Origin: a bacterium
GTDB lineage: Bacteria > Zixibacteria > MSB-5A5 > GN15 > FEB-12
Length of the DNA stretch: 64,000 nucleotides
Reading direction: 5' to 3'
NCBI GenBank assembly: GCA_020444475.1
Contig: JAHLKV010000002.1
Coordinates: 496,001-560,000, forward strand
The notes beneath the pieces were generated by a model, which worked only from the letters and a program-made list of their open reading frames with translations, made no database searches and was not told the origin of the DNA. Position numbers and translations under genes: made by a program. Shown here piece after piece: positions 27,261 to 35,424 of this stretch; positions within the stretch are counted from its first letter, which is position 1, and every line of letters starts with the position of its first letter.

Positions 27261-27681
27261 TTTTTTCTCCTACTTAGTCCAATTCTTAGTAGCCGATTTG
27301 GACGAATAATAAGTTCTCTTTCTTTTCCCCCTCTGCCACTGTTATGAGCCGTCGGAGAATGAGAGCCACCAGATCCTCTAGACAACCCCGGCCAGAGCAG
27401 AAAGAGTCAATTATCCGTTTACTCATCTTGAGCGCGTGCTACTACCTCTTGTAAGCGTCCTCCCTACCATCAAAGGGTTTTTCTTTTCAAGTGAAACGGC
27501 ACGGCGAAACGCCGCCCCGTGTTTCTTTCGTGACTAACCAATTTGAGACTATCGCTCGTATGTTTACTACTCGTTAGTTCGAAACTAGAAGTACGTTTTG
27601 CAGTCATTCATGCGCCCGTTTGTTCGCGCCTCACGCCGGCCCGCCCCACATCGCCAGGCCGGCATCACAGCGCCGATTGCC
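27261..27681. other. 421-base intergenic region
   Basis: It holds stem-loops after the 364-codon gene (27635-27663 and a weaker one near 27505-27525) and the leader of the 866-codon gene. TTGACT (minus strand, near 27406-27411) is a possible -35, but no good -10 follows at the right distance. Nothing else is recognised. Confidence 0.45.
27635..27663 (-). terminator. possible terminator stem-loop of the 364-codon gene
   Basis: GCCGGCC (27635-27641) pairs with GGCCGGC (27657-27663), 18 bases after the stop codon. There is no T-tract, so it could act by Rho or only as a 3' barrier. Confidence 0.35.
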
Positions 27682-28776
27682 TCAGCAACCGGCGCAGGGT
27701 GTTGGACCTCCCAGGAAGAGGTAGTTCACCAGATAGATCAAGTCAGACAGGTCAACTTCGCCCGGTGTCCCGCAGTTCACGTCGGCGTTTATCATCGTCG
27801 GCGGCGGCGGGCCACCCAGGAAGAGATAGTTCACCAGATAGATCAGGTCGGAAAGATCGACCTCCCCCGCACCGTCGCCGTTCACGTTGCCGCACTGTTT
27901 GCACAGCACCAGCAGGGAGCCGTCCTGTACGAACACATTGGCGGTGTCGAGCACCGAAACAACCGAATTGAAATACTCTACGGAGTCGTACGGCGGCAGC
28001 GACACGCGAAGCCATTCGATACACTCGTCGCCATCGTACGACGTGCACCGGTACATGTTGCTGTCCGGAATCGTATCGGGCAGATAGCCGATCGCCGTAC
28101 CGTTTGGTCGTGAAAAGACGAACCACTGCTTGGCGAGATCGATGACTTCTATCGGAGAATCTTTAAAGACCGAATCGGGATCACATTCGAGCAGGTCGGC
28201 CTGCAGGCGGAAGAGCACGCGCGAGCCGCCACCGGACACCGGTGGAATGCCGGGCGTGTACCCCGGTATATCCTGGGTGTTGGCGAGCGCCGTCACACGG
28301 ATGTCATTACCGTCACCGTTGATATTGCGCGTATCGACAAACTCCCAGCCGGAAATCAACGTCCCGGCAGTGTCGATATTACCGATCAACGCCGCGACCG
28401 TATCGACCAGGAAGTAGTCCGGTGTCGGTCCATGCAGCGTTTCGATCCAGGTGACCGCCGAATCGCAGTCGGGCCAGGTCCCGGTGATACAATGCCAGTA
28501 GGTGGTATCGACCACCGTATCGATATCGGTCTGGAATTTGGCTATATCGCTTCGCGCGAAGCGAATCCACAGCGTAAACGCGCCCACCGTATCCTGATAG
28601 TTTTCCATATATACGGTGACGACGGAGTTCAGCTGGCCACCGGCGCCGGTGGTATCGCCTACACGAACAAAAAGAGTCTGAGCTTCAACTGTGGGGACCG
28701 CTGAAAATAATACCACAACGGCAACGAGAAGAATGAGCGGACGGTTGCACCGCGTGAGGTAAGAGCCGAACGGCAT
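27682..28776 (-). CDS. secreted cohesin-like protein with two dockerin-like repeats
   Basis: A 364-residue protein. The N-terminus MPFGSYLTRCNRPLILLVAV leads a signal peptide that ends at V-E-A (about residue 32). Residues about 35-215 are a cohesin-like beta domain (F-V-R-V-G-D-T-T-G-A-G-G-Q-L, F-T-L-W-I-R-F). A C-rich linker follows. The last ~70 residues are two dockerin-like repeats (C-G-N-V-N-G-D-G-A-G-E-V-D-L-S-D-L, then V-N-C-G-T-P-G-E-V-D-L-S-D-L). RBS GGAGG sits nine bases before the ATG. It is a single gene read from the promoter at 29119-29147. Role: probably a component of the surface assembly; not an obvious enzyme. Confidence 0.88.
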   Translation of the reverse strand: MPFGSYLTRCNRPLILLVAVVVLFSAVPTVEAQTLFVRVGDTTGAGGQLNSVVTVYMENYQDTVGAFTLWIRFARSDIAKFQTDIDTVVDTTYWHCITGTWPDCDSAVTWIETLHGPTPDYFLVDTVAALIGNIDTAGTLISGWEFVDTRNINGDGNDIRVTALANTQDIPGYTPGIPPVSGGGSRVLFRLQADLLECDPDSVFKDSPIEVIDLAKQWFVFSRPNGTAIGYLPDTIPDSNMYRCTSYDGDECIEWLRVSLPPYDSVEYFNSVVSVLDTANVFVQDGSLLVLCKQCGNVNGDGAGEVDLSDLIYLVNYLFLGGPPPPTMINADVNCGTPGEVDLSDLIYLVNYLFLGGPTPCAGC

Positions 28777-29920
28777 ACCTGCCTCCTATCCAGTTTAGAA
28801 TGCTGACACTGTCACAAGGTTACCCAGTACACACCTGACCCGAAAGACGCCCAAGCCACACCGTCGACCCGTCCCTCATGGACAGATTACGACAGCGATC
28901 CTGAGAAGTGTACTGCTTAGTTCTTTAACAACGGTTGCGTGTTTGTAAGTAACCTGTTAGTAATGTCGTCTTGGACCCCCACAGTCGGCTGACGACTTGA
29001 AGTACTTACCTGACAGTTCGCGTTCGGAAAGAGGTCGGCTCTGGAGAAACGTACGTTCAACCGTATGACAAGAAAGTTGAGGTACGACTGTGAACGTAAC
29101 ACCTATCATCCAAGGGCCAATATATACCGACGTGCAGAACTTGTCAATACCGAAAGGCTGAAGCTATGGCACTTTTTTAAGCGTCGTGCGCGGGGGCACC
29201 AACCTTCGACTAACCGTTTGTTGTCCTTCCAATTTCGCGGGATCGCACAGCCCTCGCGGGGGCCTCGCAACCAGATCGAGCGACTCCACGCCGGGACAAT
29301 AATCGCGCTTCGCCCCGTTTCCGGGCCGGTCTCGTCGCTGCGATCCCAGGTTATGCCGGTGCTGGCTGTCTCCTGCAAGCACCATGCCGTCACACCAGGC
29401 TTCGAACGCAGTTTATCCGAAACGACCATCTTCGCCGTCTCCGACCGCCGACTCCATGCGCCGTAGTATCTTGCGGCAGCCGGCGCCCGCCCCGATCGTC
29501 ACTCCACATGTCACCCCGATGACAAAACCGGTGCATCCTTCTGCATATATCGGTCAATCGGGTGGATTTGCCAGCGGGCAAGTAAACGGAAATTGCACAT
29601 TAATAGAGCCAAAGGGTACCGTTTTACTCGTCTCTCTTCGGGAGCATAGCAGAAATCGGGAGCACGGGAAATGGCCTGCCGGGAGCATTCTTACTCGCCA
29701 CCATCCCTCTTGCAAAACAAGGAGATACACGGGCCAAACGGGGCCGGAAGCTGTCAGCTGGGAGCACGACCGGCCGAAAGTGGCTGGCAAATTAGGACCG
29801 CTGGACACAACGACCATTCGGCCGACAACTTTATTATTGACTCCGGTCGATGCCTGCGGCATATACGGGCACGAACCGCGTTACAACGGCTTTCTGCTGG
29901 ATAAGGTACAGGGTAGTGGT
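28777..29920. other. 1.14-kb intergenic region with no supported gene
   Basis: Between the minus-strand secreted protein (start 28776) and the plus-strand hydrolase-like gene (29921). It holds the promoter at 29119-29147 and its ~335-base leader. The rest has frames open by chance on both strands, including an upstream extension of the hydrolase frame, but no ribosome sites or recognisable protein. No tRNA or rRNA was found. A structured RNA or decayed gene cannot be excluded. Confidence 0.5.
29119..29147 (-). promoter_or_regulatory. strong sigma70-type promoter for the 364-codon gene
   Basis: Minus strand TTGACA (29142-29147), 17 bases, TATATT (29119-29124). The leader to the ATG at 28776 would be about 335 bases. 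Confidence 0.75.
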
Positions 29921-30859
29921 ATGAAATTGTCACGGCAAACCAGAGAAATCATCAATATCGTCATCTTCTTCCTCGTTCTCGGCATTCTCCTTACATCTTA
30001 TGTAATCTATCCTCTCAATCGCACCAAGGCCGCCATGGCAAGACCGGAGATCGAGCTTCCCGACGAGTTGGCCGATTCGCTTGGTGATACGGTCATATTC
30101 GCCAATGATCCCGGCCCCTACCTCGACGCCGGCCTGGCGGTGGATACCTTTCGGGTCGAGTCCGATGGCCTGACCACCCTGAGCTGCCTCTACCTGGCGC
30201 CCGATTCGACCCTTCCTGCCGACAGCACCCGGGGAACTGTTTTTCTGATTCCGCCGGAATGGACCGATCGCACCGCCATGATCCCGCTCGCTGCGGCGCT
30301 GCATGACTCCGGCTTTGCGGTCGTGACCTATGATCAGCGGGCCATGGGGGGCTCGACCGGCGAGTATCACGGGGAAGGTCGCTATGAGGCGACCGACCTC
30401 GAAGCGTTGCTGGCCTGGCTTGAGATCCGCAATCGCCTCGCCCACCCGCTGACGGTGGTCGGCGCCGGACTGGGCGCCGAGGCGGCCCTGCTGGCGGCTC
30501 GCGAGGAAGGGCGGATCGACTACGTCATCGCCTGGTACCCGTACCTGACGACCACCAACTGGCTCGATGATCTGGCTGACCGCAATGGCTGGCTCTGGTT
30601 CCCTTTCCGAAGAACCGTCATGTGGTTCTGGTATGAGCTTCGCTCCGGCTATGCCGCCCCGTATCGGGATTTGGACCGGATAACCGGAGTCGGCTGCCCG
30701 ACCCTGCTGGTGGCGCAGAATATTGATGACTCCGAAGCGATCGAACGCCTGCGGGAGGTCTCACCGGAACATATGCTGCGTACAACAACGTCAGAAAACC
30801 GCAATTTTGAGACTGGACTGGACACGATCATCGGCTATATTGTTTCACCAAACAAGTGA
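29921..30859 (+). CDS. membrane-anchored alpha/beta-hydrolase-fold protein lacking the usual Ser
   Basis: 312 residues from the ATG at 29921. The longer open frame (from 29384) has no recognisable sequence before this point, whereas here a cytoplasmic K-L-S-R start is followed by a TM helix (residues 11-30). The fold is shown by Y-D-Q-R-A-M-G-G-S-T-G (137-147) and D-L-E-A-L-L-A-W-L (159-167). At the nucleophile elbow the sequence is V-V-G-A-G-L-G-A-E (179-187): the expected G-x-S-x-G has Gly183 where Ser should be. It may therefore be a pseudoenzyme or use another residue. It lies 25 bases upstream of the metal-uptake genes and may be co-transcribed with them. Confidence 0.8.
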   Translation: MKLSRQTREIINIVIFFLVLGILLTSYVIYPLNRTKAAMARPEIELPDELADSLGDTVIFANDPGPYLDAGLAVDTFRVESDGLTTLSCLYLAPDSTLPADSTRGTVFLIPPEWTDRTAMIPLAAALHDSGFAVVTYDQRAMGGSTGEYHGEGRYEATDLEALLAWLEIRNRLAHPLTVVGAGLGAEAALLAAREEGRIDYVIAWYPYLTTTNWLDDLADRNGWLWFPFRRTVMWFWYELRSGYAAPYRDLDRITGVGCPTLLVAQNIDDSEAIERLREVSPEHMLRTTTSENRNFETGLDTIIGYIVSPNK

Positions 30860-30884
30860 ACCTCGGTCGGAACAGACCTGATTG

Positions 30885-31241
30885 ATGACCAGTCGTACGA
30901 TTCGTACCATCGCTCGTCTTGCGCTCGCGGCCTACCTGCTGTTTTATCTCAGCATCCTGGTACCCGCGCACGCGGTGCTGTTCACGTGCCATGATTCCGC
31001 GTCACAGCAGCTGATATCCCACTCGATCGTCGAGCACGGTTGCTCATCCAACAGCAGCCATACGCACGATCCGGAGCGATGCCAGATCTGTCTTAACGGC
31101 GGGCACGCGCCGACCCTGGTAAGCGCAGTCGTCTGGCAGGTTGCGCTCGACTGCTCTCCGCTCGAAACTCCGCGCGCCGTGGAAGTGTCGGAACGACCGA
31201 CCGCTCACTGTGTCGCCTCGCGCGCTCCTCCGTTGGGCTGA
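30885..31241 (+). CDS. small secreted Cys/His-rich protein, probably metal-related
   Basis: 118 residues from the ATG at 30885 (a TTG one codon earlier is also in frame). Residues 1-30 are hydrophobic and end in an A-H-A cleavage-like site. The mature part contains C-H-D-S, H-S-I-V-E-H-G-C, H-T-H-D-P-E-R-C-Q-I-C-L-N-G-G-H-A-P and a C-terminal H-C. Small DUF2946-like proteins with an H-D-x-x-x-C-x-x-C motif commonly sit beside zinc or copper transport genes. The position directly before a His-rich outer-membrane protein and a ZnuA/ZnuB-type transporter fits a periplasmic metal-binding role. The exact family is uncertain. Confidence 0.75.
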   Translation: MTSRTIRTIARLALAAYLLFYLSILVPAHAVLFTCHDSASQQLISHSIVEHGCSSNSSHTHDPERCQICLNGGHAPTLVSAVVWQVALDCSPLETPRAVEVSERPTAHCVASRAPPLG

Positions 31242-31329
31242 TCCCTGCAGCCTTTGATTCTTCCTACAAGATTGACCTTACACCTGTCGACCGGCGCCTT
31301 CGTGCCCGTTCGACCGCGGAGGATATGCA

Positions 31330-32481
31330 ATGAAGGTACTTTGCCTGACGGCGTCGGTGCTTCTCTGCCTGACCGGCGTCGCATTCTCGCAGACGACACT
31401 CAACCCCGACATCTCGCTGATCGGGGATATGAAAGTGTTCAGTCACAACGACAGCACGCGGACCGATGAGTCCGAGAAGCTGAATCTCGCCGACCCGGAG
31501 ATGGAACTGTATGTCAGCGGCTATCTCAATCCCTACGCCAGCGCCACGGCGACGGTCGCCTGGCACCCGGGGGCGAATGCCGAGATCGAAGAGATCTACG
31601 CCACCTTCCACCGGGGGCTGCCCCTGGGGATGAACATACGCGCCGGTAAATACCGGCTGGAGTTTGGCCGTCTCAACACCACCCATCCCCACGCCTACTC
31701 GTTTATCAAGATGCCGTTGGTGCATGGAGCGCTGCTCGGCGAAGAAGGCCTCAATGATATGGCCATCCGAAGCGCCTTCCTGCTGCCGACCGGCGACGCC
31801 TACACCGAATTGATGGGTGCGATTCTCAAGGGCGACGCTCTTCAGGGACATTCACATGGTGAAGAAGAAGAGAGCGAGGAGGAGCACGGTCATGGCTCCG
31901 ATGAACGAGTCGACCCCGGCTTTCTCGGCCGGCTGACAACATCGCTGGCGGTTAGTGAGTCGTCAGAGCTGGCCTTCGGCGCCACCGTCGTCAACTCCGT
32001 TTACGAGCTGGTCGAACATGAGCACGACGGGGAAGCTGAGTCCGAAGAAGACCCCACGCAGCTTCGCGCCTGGCTGCTCGGCGGTGATATCAAATACAAG
32101 TGGAAACCGTCGCGGTATACCTCACTGCAGCTCGAAGCCGAAGCTATCGCCCGGCGCGAAGAGCAGCATGAAGGGGACGACATTACTTCGTACGGCGGCT
32201 ACGCTTACTGCGACTATCGCTTCCGCCAACGCTACAATATCGGTTCGATCGTCGAGTGGCTCCGGCAGAAGCACGCCCATGAGCACGAAGAGGGCGAGAT
32301 CGAGATTCATCAGATGGACACCTGGCGTCTCGGCATGTTTGCCGGATTCGCGCCGGTCGAAGAGACCAGTCTGCTTCGCCTCGCCGGCCACTGGACCGAA
32401 CCGGAGGAAGGGGACGGTTTCTGGGAAGTCACCCTGCAACTCGTATTCAGCCTCGGCCCGCATCAGCCGCACAACTTCTAA
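31330..32481 (+). CDS. His-rich outer-membrane beta-barrel protein, probable metal-uptake porin
   Basis: 383 residues with a signal peptide (1-20, ending AFS-Q). The protein has alternating beta-strand patterns throughout and ends in F (Q-P-H-N-F), as beta-barrels do. Three acidic/His-rich loops stand out: about 175-200 (G-H-S-H-G-E-E-E-E, E-E-H-G-H-G), about 230-245 (E-H-E-H-D-G-E-A-E) and about 310-330 (H-A-H-E-H-E-E-G). Such loops commonly bind Zn or Cu. The RBS GGAGG is seven bases before the ATG. It is followed after 15 bases by the ZnuA-like gene, which suggests passage of zinc or manganese across the outer membrane. This specificity is an inference. Confidence 0.82.
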   Translation: MKVLCLTASVLLCLTGVAFSQTTLNPDISLIGDMKVFSHNDSTRTDESEKLNLADPEMELYVSGYLNPYASATATVAWHPGANAEIEEIYATFHRGLPLGMNIRAGKYRLEFGRLNTTHPHAYSFIKMPLVHGALLGEEGLNDMAIRSAFLLPTGDAYTELMGAILKGDALQGHSHGEEEESEEEHGHGSDERVDPGFLGRLTTSLAVSESSELAFGATVVNSVYELVEHEHDGEAESEEDPTQLRAWLLGGDIKYKWKPSRYTSLQLEAEAIARREEQHEGDDITSYGGYAYCDYRFRQRYNIGSIVEWLRQKHAHEHEEGEIEIHQMDTWRLGMFAGFAPVEETSLLRLAGHWTEPEEGDGFWEVTLQLVFSLGPHQPHNF

Positions 32482-32496
32482 GGAGGAGACACCCCG

Positions 32497-33378
32497 ATGA
32501 AACATATACTCATATTGCTGGCGGTGCTGATCCTTCCTCTGGCGGCCGCCGCCGAAACGAACGTGGTCGCCTCGACCGCCGACCTCGCCTGGTTTGCAGA
32601 GCAAATCGGGGGAGACGAAGTATCGGTCGATGCTATAGCGTCGCCGACCGCCGATCTGCATTTCGTCGAAGTCCGACCGAGCTACATGGTGAAGCTTGCC
32701 CGTGCCGATGTGGCTCTCAAAGTCGGTCTGGAGCTCGACATGTGGATGGACAAGTTGATCGACGGCTCCCGCAACAATAACCTGACGATTATCGATTGCT
32801 CGAAATACATCAAGCCGCTGGAGGTACCGTCGTTTAAGGCCGACGCTCGCTATGGTGATCTGCATCGCTATGGCAATCCACACTACTGGCTGGGACCGCA
32901 GAACATTCAGGCGATCACCGACGCCATAGTCGAAGGGTTGTCCTCGGCCGATCCCGACCACGCCGGGCTGTTCGCCGACAATCAGCAACGCCTGTTGGAG
33001 TCCATTAACAACGGACTGGCGGCGCTGGCGCCGAAGATCGAGAAGCTGCACGGCATCGAGATCATCACCTATCACAACTCCTGGCCTTACTTCGACCAGT
33101 ACACCGGGTTGGAAGCGGCGGGGTTCGTTGAACCGTATCCCGGCGTCCCCCCGTCACCGTCGCACGTGAAGGAGTTGACCGACCTGGTCAAGTCGCGCGG
33201 CATCAAGTTGATCGTGATGGAACCGTATTTCGACAAGCGGGTGCCGGAGAAGATTGCGTCGGTCACCGGCGCCGTCGTCGTGATACTCTATCCGTCGATC
33301 GGCGGGCGTGACAAGAATGAATCGTACGTGCAGTGGTTCGAAGGCAACGTCGACGCTCTGCTCGAGGCATTGAAGTGA
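32497..33378 (+). CDS. ZnuA-like metal ABC transporter substrate-binding protein
   Basis: 293 residues with a signal peptide (1-19, ending AAA-E). The family pattern of cluster A-I solute-binding proteins is clear: H55 in A-D-L-H-F-V-E-V-R-P-S, H129 in G-N-P-H-Y-W-L-G-P, H193 in I-T-Y-H-N-S-W and an acidic ligand near E242 in V-M-E-P-Y-F-D. These match the three-His-plus-acid site for Zn2+ or Mn2+. The long His-rich loop of E. coli ZnuA is absent. The stop codon overlaps the GTG start of the permease by four bases. RBS AAGGAGG is strong. Confidence 0.9.
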   Translation: MKHILILLAVLILPLAAAAETNVVASTADLAWFAEQIGGDEVSVDAIASPTADLHFVEVRPSYMVKLARADVALKVGLELDMWMDKLIDGSRNNNLTIIDCSKYIKPLEVPSFKADARYGDLHRYGNPHYWLGPQNIQAITDAIVEGLSSADPDHAGLFADNQQRLLESINNGLAALAPKIEKLHGIEIITYHNSWPYFDQYTGLEAAGFVEPYPGVPPSPSHVKELTDLVKSRGIKLIVMEPYFDKRVPEKIASVTGAVVVILYPSIGGRDKNESYVQWFEGNVDALLEALK

Positions 33379-34178
33379 GCGACTATTTCGTCTTTCTTCT
33401 CTGGCCGTTTCTGGCCTGTGTGGTGCTGGTTGGCATTCATGTCTATTTCGGCCTGCATATCATCCAGCGCGGTATCATATTCGTCGATCTGTCGCTGGCG
33501 CAGGTGGCGGCGCTCGGCATGACCGTGGCTTTTCTGGTTGGACACGGACCCGACACGACCACGGCGTATCTCTTCTCACTGGGGTTCGCGCTGGTCGGCG
33601 CGACCGTGTTTACGCTGACCCGGTCAATTCAGGGGAAAGTACCACAAGAAGCGATCATCGGTATCGTCTACGCGGTCAGTTCAGCGGCCGCAATCATGGC
33701 TGTCAGTCATCAGCCCGAAGGCGCTGAGCATATCCGCTATCTGCTGGTCGGCAGTCTGCTGACGGTGACACCCGCGACGGTCGGCAAGACGGCGCTGGTC
33801 TACGCGGTGCTCGGGTTGTTCCACTGGATCTATCGCAAACGCTTCCTGTCGCTCACCTTCGGTCCGGCCAAACCGTCGCGTCCGGCGCTGTGGGATTTCC
33901 TGTTTTATGCGACGTTTGCGATGATCGTCACGTCATCGGTGGAGATCTGCGGCGTATTGGTCGTGTTTGTGTTCCTCGTGGTGCCGTCGGTCTTCGCCGC
34001 CCTGCAGACGGACCGTATCGGGCTGCGACTGGCCCTCGGCTGGCTGTTTGGACTGCTCGGATCGGCGGTCGGCCTCGTGCTGTCGTTTATGATCGACACC
34101 CCGACCGGCGCAACGGTGGTGTGCACGTTTGGACTGATGCTGTTGCTCTACGCGGGGATTCGCAGATTGAAACGCTGA
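33375..34178 (+). CDS. ZnuB-like metal ABC transporter permease
   Basis: 267 residues from the GTG at 33375, which shares GTGA with the stop of the binding-protein gene. Seven to nine hydrophobic helices are visible, with the ABC-3 family signature R-G-I-I-F-V-D-L-S-L-A-Q-V-A-A-L-G near the N-terminus and S-S-V-E-I-C-G-V-L-V-V-F-V-F-L-V-V-P in the second half. It is the inner-membrane channel for the zinc/manganese binding protein. The matching ATPase is not in this cluster: the gene is followed at once by a strong terminator. The ATPase must be encoded elsewhere or shared. Confidence 0.9.
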   Translation: MSDYFVFLLWPFLACVVLVGIHVYFGLHIIQRGIIFVDLSLAQVAALGMTVAFLVGHGPDTTTAYLFSLGFALVGATVFTLTRSIQGKVPQEAIIGIVYAVSSAAAIMAVSHQPEGAEHIRYLLVGSLLTVTPATVGKTALVYAVLGLFHWIYRKRFLSLTFGPAKPSRPALWDFLFYATFAMIVTSSVEICGVLVVFVFLVVPSVFAALQTDRIGLRLALGWLFGLLGSAVGLVLSFMIDTPTGATVVCTFGLMLLLYAGIRRLKR

Positions 34179-34196
34179 CGAAAGCATACCAACAAG

Positions 34197-34224
34197 AAAG
34201 GGCGCCGTCTTCGGCGCCCTTTTT
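34197..34224 (+). terminator. intrinsic terminator of the metal-uptake operon
   Basis: AAAGGGCGCCG (34197-34207) pairs with CGGCGCCCTTT (34212-34222), loop TCTT, ending in TTTTT. It lies between convergent genes and could serve both. Confidence 0.9.
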
Positions 34225-34244
34225 ATCTCTGCCATTTTGCGTGC

Positions 34245-34829
34245 TTATTGTGGCGTGACGACAAACTCACCGTAGGGATCACCGACCTCGATCCCCATCG
34301 TCTGCTGACAACGGAATCTCCCCAGCCCGTTCGGATACGGACCACCGTAGGCGAGATCCATAAACGCCCGCGAGACACCTCGCACCATGTAGGCGCAGGG
34401 ACGGGAGATGTTTGGCGTTTTTGCTTCGTAGTAATGCCGGGCATGCACCACCATACGGCGGGCCGGCTCCAGCTCAACGACCTCGGCGTCGGCCCACCCC
34501 CAGGCGCCGAATACACCGTACAGACCGCGAAGGATGTCGGCCGGGCGCTCCTCCACCATCGGCATCACCACCGCCTTGAACTCTTCGGACTGCACGATAC
34601 CATATCCGGTATAGTAGCCGCACTCGGCGGCAGCATTTTCCAGCAGCATCTCGGCCGCTTCGGTCAGTTCATCCGGCGCTGTGGTGAGGATGCGACTGGT
34701 GAAGTTGTTCCAGAAACTCGCCGGCATCTGTTGCAGGAGGACACCATAGGCCGGGATCAAACCGTTCTCGTCACCACTGATGTACAGCCGCGACAAATCA
34801 CCGATTATCTTCTCTCGATCAATCGCCAT
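34245..34829 (-). CDS. V4R-like domain protein (second of a pair)
   Basis: 194 residues from the ATG at 34829, which follows GGAGGATGGAG and overlaps the end of the upstream gene by about 11 bases. The N-terminal third is helical (A-I-D-R-E-K-I-I-G-D-L). The rest contains C-G-Y-Y-T-G, G-V-F-G-A-W-G-W-A and, near the end, F-R-C-Q-Q-T-M-G-I-E-V-G-D-P-Y-G-E-F-V-V. That last pattern resembles the closing V-x-E-x-x-C-x-x-x-G-D-x-x-C-x-F of V4R (4-vinyl reductase-like) small-molecule-binding domains, but the Cys positions are changed. The ligand and role are unknown. It seems related to the upstream protein. Confidence 0.65.
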   Translation of the reverse strand: MAIDREKIIGDLSRLYISGDENGLIPAYGVLLQQMPASFWNNFTSRILTTAPDELTEAAEMLLENAAAECGYYTGYGIVQSEEFKAVVMPMVEERPADILRGLYGVFGAWGWADAEVVELEPARRMVVHARHYYEAKTPNISRPCAYMVRGVSRAFMDLAYGGPYPNGLGRFRCQQTMGIEVGDPYGEFVVTPQ

Positions 34830-35424
34830 GGCGCTCCATCCTCCACGAAGCGGTAAATTCGCTTTCCGGTGCACCGCAGACGATGCTCGCGGATTCCGTT
34901 ACCCTGATATCCTGCCAGTCGGAGAGATCGAACGTAACGGCGAGAGCGGCCTTGATAAACCCGGCTCCCATGTAATTCACCGGTTTATCCCGCTGTCCCC
35001 ATCGGCGAAGCCAACCGTCGTCAATATGCGATCGACTGAGTGTGGCCACCGCTGATTCCCCGCAACAGACGAACCGGATCTTCCCCAGACCGCAAAACGA
35101 GAAATACGCCTCGGCTACCGCGATGCGGTCGGGGATCAGCGTGATACCGCGTGTCGCAATGTATCGCTTGAGGACGCGATAAAAAGATTCAGCCGCCGCG
35201 TCCGTCAGATGCATCGGTCCATCGAGATGTTCGGCGTCGCTCGCCATCTGGGTAAACAGCGTGATGTAGTGGTGACAATGCACGACTGACTGTTCGCCGC
35301 CAACCGAGTGCTGCTTCAGTTCCCGGTCGAAATGACAGACCGGTTCGAATCCGACCGTAGCGCCGGCCGAAGTCAGCTCACTATACTGATTCCATGACGT
35401 GGTCTTCATGGGACTATTACTCAC
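34819..35424 (-). CDS. V4R-like domain protein (first of a pair)
   Basis: 201 residues using the GTG at 35424, which shares GTGA with the stop of the small upstream gene; an ATG at 35409 is the alternative. Conserved-looking points are V-V-H-C-H-H-Y-I-T-L-F-T-Q (residues about 45-57), F-C-G-L-G-K-I-R-F-V-C-C-G-E and V-N-Y-M-G-A-G-F-I-K-A-A-L-A-V-T-F. The ending V-T-E-S-A-S-I-V-C-G-A-P-E-S-E-F-T resembles the V4R-type closing strand pair. The C-H-H motif could bind a metal or haem. With its neighbours it forms a three-gene overlapping operon. Function not recognised. Confidence 0.65.
   Translation of the reverse strand: MSNSPMKTTSWNQYSELTSAGATVGFEPVCHFDRELKQHSVGGEQSVVHCHHYITLFTQMASDAEHLDGPMHLTDAAAESFYRVLKRYIATRGITLIPDRIAVAEAYFSFCGLGKIRFVCCGESAVATLSRSHIDDGWLRRWGQRDKPVNYMGAGFIKAALAVTFDLSDWQDIRVTESASIVCGAPESEFTASWRMERHGD

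Noticed and set aside
27500-27525. Third parS-like site (TTTTCAAGTGAAACGG)
   Set aside because: It has about four mismatches to the 16-bp consensus and lies 24 kb from parB.
29384-29920. 179-codon N-terminal extension of the hydrolase-like protein
   Set aside because: The extension has no domain-like sequence and overlaps a noncoding region; a proper membrane-anchor N-terminus begins at 29921.
28777-29920. Structured RNA (riboswitch or ncRNA) in the 1.1-kb gap
   Set aside because: No known riboswitch core or long conserved-looking helix could be traced by eye; only a promoter and leader are supported.
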